From Periplaneta americana (taxonomy: Eukaryota; Arthropoda; Insecta; Blattodea; Blattidae), in the NCBI RefSeq assembly GCF_040183065.1, contig NC_091120.1:194050127-194114126 (forward strand): 64,000 bases of DNA, read 5' to 3'. A model generated the notes under the pieces. That model worked only from the letters and a program-made list of their open reading frames with translations. It was not told where the DNA came from and did not search any database. The translations under genes and the position numbers were made by a program. Positions within the stretch are counted from its first letter, which is position 1. Every line of letters starts with the position of its first letter. Positions 58,429 to 64,000 of the stretch are shown piece after piece.

Positions 58429-61400
58429 ATCCAAATATTCTAGTTCTCGTCCAGAAATATATGCGTTTGCTAGTGTATGGTAATAATGGAAAAATCGTCG
58501 TTTCTCGGGCTAGAAATGCGTTTTTTCGTATATACATTAATAATACCTACAAATTGAAACCGATTGTGCTAATTTTTTCTAATTGGGTTTAACATTCACA
58601 ATGAAACAGCATTTCATCACTCGTTTCGATTTTCCACTCATTTAAAATAGCTCTAAAAATTTGGTTTTTCCTAGAATTTATGCTATTTAATCATGAATAA
58701 AATCTACAAAACCCATCGGATTTCTATAGTTTCTTAGAAAAATGTCAACTTCGTGTGTACACACGTATTTCTATCCAAATATTCTTGTTCGCGTCCAGAA
58801 ATATATGCGTTTGCTACTGTATGTTAATAATGGAAAAATCGTCGTTTCTCGGGCTAGAAATGCGTTTTTTCGCATATACATTAATGAAACCTACAAATTG
58901 AAAGCGATTGTGCTGTTTCTTTGTGAATGAGTTTAACATTCACAATGATACAGCATTTTATCGCTCGTTTCGATTTTCCACTAATATAAAATTTCTCCAA
59001 AAATTTGGTTTTTGCGAGATTTTAAGCTATATAATCATGAATAGAATCTACAAATCCCATCGGATTTCTCTAGTTTCTTAAAAAAAATGTCAGATTCGTG
59101 TGTACGCACGTATTTCTATTCAAAGATACTTTTTCGCTTCCATAAATATATGCGTTTGCTTGCGTATGGTAATAAGTGGAAAAATCGTCGTTTCTCGGGC
59201 TAGAAATGCGTCTTTTCGTATATACATTAATAAAACCTAAAAATTAGAACCGATTGTGTTATTCTTTCTGAATGGGTTTAAAATTCACAATGAAACTGCA
59301 TTAAATAACTCGTTTCGATTTTCCACTCATATTTAATTCTCTAAAAATTTGGATTTTGCGAGATTTTAAGCTATATAATCATGAATAATATCTACAAAAC
59401 CCATCGGATTTCTCTGGTTTCCTAAAAAAAATGTCAAATTCGTGTGTACAAACGTATTTCTATCCAAATATTGTTGTTCTTGTCCAGAAATATATGGCAT
59501 TGTGTATGGTATGGTAACAAGTGGAAAAATCGTCGTTTCTCGGGCTAGAAATGCGTTTTTTCGTAACATTAAAAAACCTAGAAATTGAAACCGATCGTGT
59601 TAATTCTTTCTGAATGTGTTTAACATTCACAATGGAACAGCATTTTATCACTCGTTTCGATTTTCCACTCATACAAAATTTCTCTAAAAGTTTGGTTATT
59701 GCGAGATTTTTACGTATATAGTCATGACTAAAATCTACAAATCCGATCGGGTCTCTCTGGTTTCTTAAAAGAAAGTCAAATTCGTGTGTACACACCTATT
59801 TCTATCCAAAGATTCATGTTCGCGTCCAGAAATAATTGGTTTGCTAGTGTTGTAAAAAGTGAAAAAACCGTCGCTTCTCGGGCTGGAAATGCGTTTTCTC
59901 CTATATACATTAATAAAACCTACAAATTCCAAGCGATTGTGCTAATTCTTTCTGAATGGCTTTAATATTTACAGTGAAACCTCATTTTATCACTCGTTTT
60001 GAGTTTCCACTCATACAAAATTTCTCTAAAAATTTGGATTTTGCGAGATTTTAAGCTGTATAATCATGAATAAAATTTACAATTCCCATTGGATCTCTCT
60101 GCTTTCTTACAAAAATATCAAATTCGTGTGTACACACACATTTCTATCCAAAGTTTTATGTTCGCGTCCAGAAATATATGCGTTTGTTAGTGTATTGTAA
60201 ATAGTGGTAAAATTGTCGTTCCTCGGGCTACAGATGCGTTTTTTCCTATATACATTAATAAAACCTACAAAATGAAACCGCTTGTGCTAATTCTGTTTTG
60301 AGTGGGTTTAACATTCACAATGAAAGAACACTTTATCACTCGTTTCGATTTTCCACTCATTTAAAATTTCTCTAAAAATTTGGTTTTTGCGAGATTTTAA
60401 GCTATATAATCATGAATAAAATCTACAAATCTCATGGGATCTGTCTGGTTTCTTAAAAGAATGTCAATTTCGTGTGTACACACCTATTTCTATCCAAAGA
60501 TTCATGTTCGCGTCCAGAAAAATGTGTTTGCTAGTGTATGGCAATTACAGGAATAATCGTCGTATCTCGGGCTAGAAATGCGTTTTTGTGTATATACATT
60601 AATAAAACATACAAATTGAAACCGATTGTGCTAATTCTTTCTGAATGGGTTTAACATTCACAATGAAACAGCATTTTATATCTCGTTTCGATTTTCCACT
60701 CATTTAAAATTTCTCTAAAAATTTGGTTTTTGCTAGATTTTATGCTATTTAATCATGAATAAAATCTGCAAATCCAATCGGATTTCTCTAGTTTCTTAAA
60801 AAAATATCAAATTCGTGTGTACACACGTATTTCTATCCAAACATTCTTGTTCGCGTCCAGAAATATATGCGTATGCTAGTGTATGTGAATAATGGAAAAA
60901 TTGGCGTTTCTCGGGCTAGAAATGTTTTTTTTCGTATATACATTAATAATACCTACAAATTGAAACCGATTGTGCTAATTCTTTCTGAATGGGTTTAACA
61001 TTCACAATGAAACAGCATTATGTCACTCATTTCGATTTTCCACTCATATAAAATTTCTCTAAAAATTTGGTTTTTGCGAGATTTTATGCTATATAATCAA
61101 GGATAAAATCTACAACTCCCATCGTCTCACTGTGGTTTCTTAAAAGAATGTCAAATTCGTGTGTACACACTTATTTCTATCCAAAGATTCATGTTCGCGT
61201 CCAGAAATATATTCGTTTGGTAGTTATGGCAATAAGAGGAAAAATCGTCGTTTCTCGGGCTAGAAATGCGTTTTTTTTATAACATTAATAAAACCTACAA
61301 ATTCCAAGCGATTGTGCTATTTCTTTCTGAATGGTTTAAGATTCACAATGAAACTGCATTATATAACACGTTTCGATTTTCCACTCATACAAAATCTCTC

Positions 61401-64000
61401 TAAAAATTTGGTTTTTGCGAGAATTTAAGCTATATAATCATGGATAAAATCTTCAGTACCCATGGGATCACTCTAGTTTCTTAAAAGAATGCCAAATTCG
61501 TGTGTACAGACGTATTTCTTTCCAAAGATTCATGTTCGCGTCCAAAATATATTCGTTTGCTAGTGGATGGCAATAAGAGGAATAATCGTCGTTTGTCGGG
61601 CTAGAAATGCGTTTTTTTATAACATTAATAAAACCTACAAATTCGAAGCGATTGTGCTAATTCTTTCTGATTGGGTTTTACATTCAAAATGAAACAGCAT
61701 TTTATCACTCGTTTCGATTTTCCACTCATTTAAAATTTGTCTAAAAATTTGGTATTTGCGAGATTTTAAGCTATATAATCATGGATAAAATCTGCAATTC
61801 CCATCGGATCTCTTCTGTTTCTTAAAATAAAATATCAAATTCGTATGTACTCAAGCATTTCTATCCAAAGTTTCATGTTCGCGTCCAGAAATATATGGGT
61901 TTGTTAGTTCATTGTAAAAATTGGAGAAATCGTCGTTTCTCGGGCTAGAAATGCGTTTTTTCTGATATTCGTTAATAAAACCTACAAATTGAAACCGATT
62001 GCGCTAATTCTTTCTGAATGTGTTTAGCATTCACAATGAAACCGCATTTTATCACTCGAATCCATTATCCATTCTTTGAAAATTTCACTAAAAATTTGGT
62101 TTTTGCAAGATTTTATGCTATATAATCATGAATAAAATCTACAATTCCTATCGGATTTCTCTAGTTTCTTAAAAAAAATTCAAATTCGTGTGCACACACG
62201 TATTTCTATCCAAAGATTCTTGTTCGCGTCCAGAAATATATGCGTTTGCTAATGTATGGTAATAAGTGGAAAAATCGCCGTTTCTCGGGCGAGAAATGCG
62301 TTTTATCCTATATACATTAATAACATCTACAAATTGAAACCGATTGTGCTAATTCGTTTAGAATGGGTTTAACATTCACAATGGAACCGCATTTTATGAC
62401 TCGCTTCGATTTTCCACTCATACAAAATTTCTCTAAAAATTTGGTTTTTGCGAAATTTTTAGGTATATAATCATGAATAAAATTTACAAAACCCATCGGA
62501 TCACTCTGGTTTCTTAAATGCAAGTCAAATTCGTGTGTATTTACATATTTCTATCCAAAGATTCATGTTCGCGTCCAGCTATATATATGCGTTTGCTTGT
62601 GTATGGTAAAAAGTGGAAAAATTGTCGTTTCTCGGGCTAGTAATGCGTTTCTTCCTATATACATTAATAAAACCTACAAATTGAAACCGCTTGTGCTAAT
62701 TCTGTTTTGGGTGGGTTTAACATACACAATGAAACAGCATCTTATCACTCGTTTCGATTTTCCAATCATACAAAGTTTCTCTAAAAATTTGTTTTTTGCG
62801 AAATATTAAGCTATATAATAATGAATTAGATTTACTAATCCCATCGGATCTCTCTGGTTTCTTAAAAGAATGTCAAATTCGTGCGTACACACACCTATTT
62901 ATATCCAAAGATTCATGTTCTTTTCCAGAAATATATGCGTTTGCTAGTGTATGGCAATTAATGGAAAAATCGTCGTTTCTCGGGCTAGAAATGCGTTTTT
63001 TCGTATATACATTAATAAAAGCTACAAATTAAAACCGATTGTGCTAATTTTTTCTAAATGGGTTTAACATTCACAATGAAACAGCATTTCATCACTCGTT
63101 TCGATTTTCCACTCATTTAAAATTTCTCTAATAATTTGGATTTTGCAAGATTTTAAGCTATATAATCATGGATAAAATCTGCAATTCCCATCGGATCCCT
63201 CTCGTTTCTTAAAAAAAAATATCAAATTCTTGTGTACACACGCATTTCTATCCAAAGTTTCATGTTCGCGTCCAGAAATATATGCGTTTGTTAGTGTATA
63301 GTAAAAAGTGGAAAAATCGTCGTTTCTCGGGCTAGAAATGCGTTTTTTCTGATATTCATTAATAAAACCTACAAATTGAAACCGATTATGCTAATTCTGT
63401 TTTGGGTGGGTTTAACATTCACAATAGAACAACATTTTATCACTCGTTTCGATTTTCCACTCATTTAAAATTTCTCTAAGAATTTGGTTTTTGCGAGATT
63501 TTAAGCTGTATAATCAAGAGTAAAACCAACAAATCTCATGGGATCTCTCTGGTTTCTTAAAAGAATGTCAAATTCGTGTGTACACACCTATTTCTTTCCA
63601 AAGATTCATGTGCGCGTTTAGAAATATATGCGTTTGCTAGTGTATGGCAATTAGAGGAAAAATTGTCGTGTCTCGGGCTAGAAATGCGTTTTTTCGTATA
63701 TACATTAATAATACCTACAAATTGAAAGCGATTGTGCTAATTCTTTCTGAATGGGTTTAACATTCACAATGAAACAGCATTATATCACTCATTTCGATTT
63801 TCCACTCATATAAAATTTCTCTAAAAATTTGGATTTTGCAAGATTTTAAGCTATATAATCATGGATAAAATCTACAAATCCCATTGTATCACTCTGGTTT
63901 CTTAAAAGAATGTCAATTTCGTGTGTACACAGGTATTTCTATCCAAAGATTCATCTTCGCGTCCAGAAATATATTCGTTTGCTGGAGTATGGCAATAAGA

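Larger units (their letters stand above)
33297..64000 (+). repeat. ~344-bp satellite array, ~89 monomers
   Basis: The landmark TATCCAAA(G/T)ATTC occurs at 33298, 33642, 33983 and so on, about 341-345 bp apart, all in one orientation to the window end. Each monomer contains TTCGCGTCCAGAAATATATG, TTTCTCGGGCTAGAAATGCG, GTTTAACATTCACAATGAAA, TCGTTTCGATTTTCCACT, TTTTTGCGAGATTTTAAGC and a GTGTGTACACAC palindrome. Divergence between neighbours is moderate, with scattered substitutions and small indels. Short ORFs recur at monomer spacing and are not genes. The array continues past 64000. Confidence 0.98.

Noticed and set aside
33297..64000. Recurrent 60-130 codon ORFs in the 344-bp array
   Set aside because: They recur at monomer spacing, start and stop with monomer variants, and show no domain features.

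Overview
The window looks like AT-rich nuclear DNA from an insect, most likely a cockroach or a close relative. The evidence is a spliced gene with GT/AG introns, decayed Tc1/mariner, pogo/Tigger, hAT and non-LTR elements of arthropod type, huge tandem arrays, and a pepsin-fold gene of the class cockroaches carry. There are no bacterial-style genes. The cockroach assignment is inference from memory of repeat families, not a search.

The one credible host gene is a cathepsin D/pepsin-like (A1 family) aspartic protease homologue on the + strand. Four internal exons can be placed at 6478-6599, 14443-14633, 23377-23484 and 24493-24643. Their splice phases are compatible and there is no frameshift or stop. 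The exons carrying the signal peptide, the first catalytic Asp and the C terminus were not found. In the last visible exon the second catalytic motif (normally DTG) is not intact, and the flap is altered, so the product may be a non-proteolytic pepsin-fold protein.

Layout. 1-6477: intronic or upstream DNA with a possible TIR element (765-1643), a mariner-like element (3056-4118), a hAT remnant (4716-5279) and twin 84-86 bp repeats. 6600-14442 (intron): a pogo/Tigger element with a nested foldback MITE, an RTE-like LINE split by a mariner, a truncated LINE tail, and a CR1/jockey-group LINE inserted in another dispersed repeat. 14634-23376 (intron): 117-bp and 73-bp tandem repeats, then a 5.7-kb array of a 29-bp unit built on a perfect palindrome, flanked by a ~200-bp inverted repeat. 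23485-24492 (intron): A/T-rich low complexity. 24644-33096: AT-rich simple DNA with two near-identical copies of a second palindrome-based array (28-bp unit). 33097-33296: exactly 200 N. 33297-64000: about 89 copies of a ~344-bp satellite running off the window end.

Most of the window is therefore repeat biology. Three unrelated tandem families each centre on a perfect palindrome. A micro-insertion pattern (TA becoming TAGGCCTA) can be read directly by comparing repeat copies. The 200-N gap means the satellite on the right may not truly be next to the protease gene.
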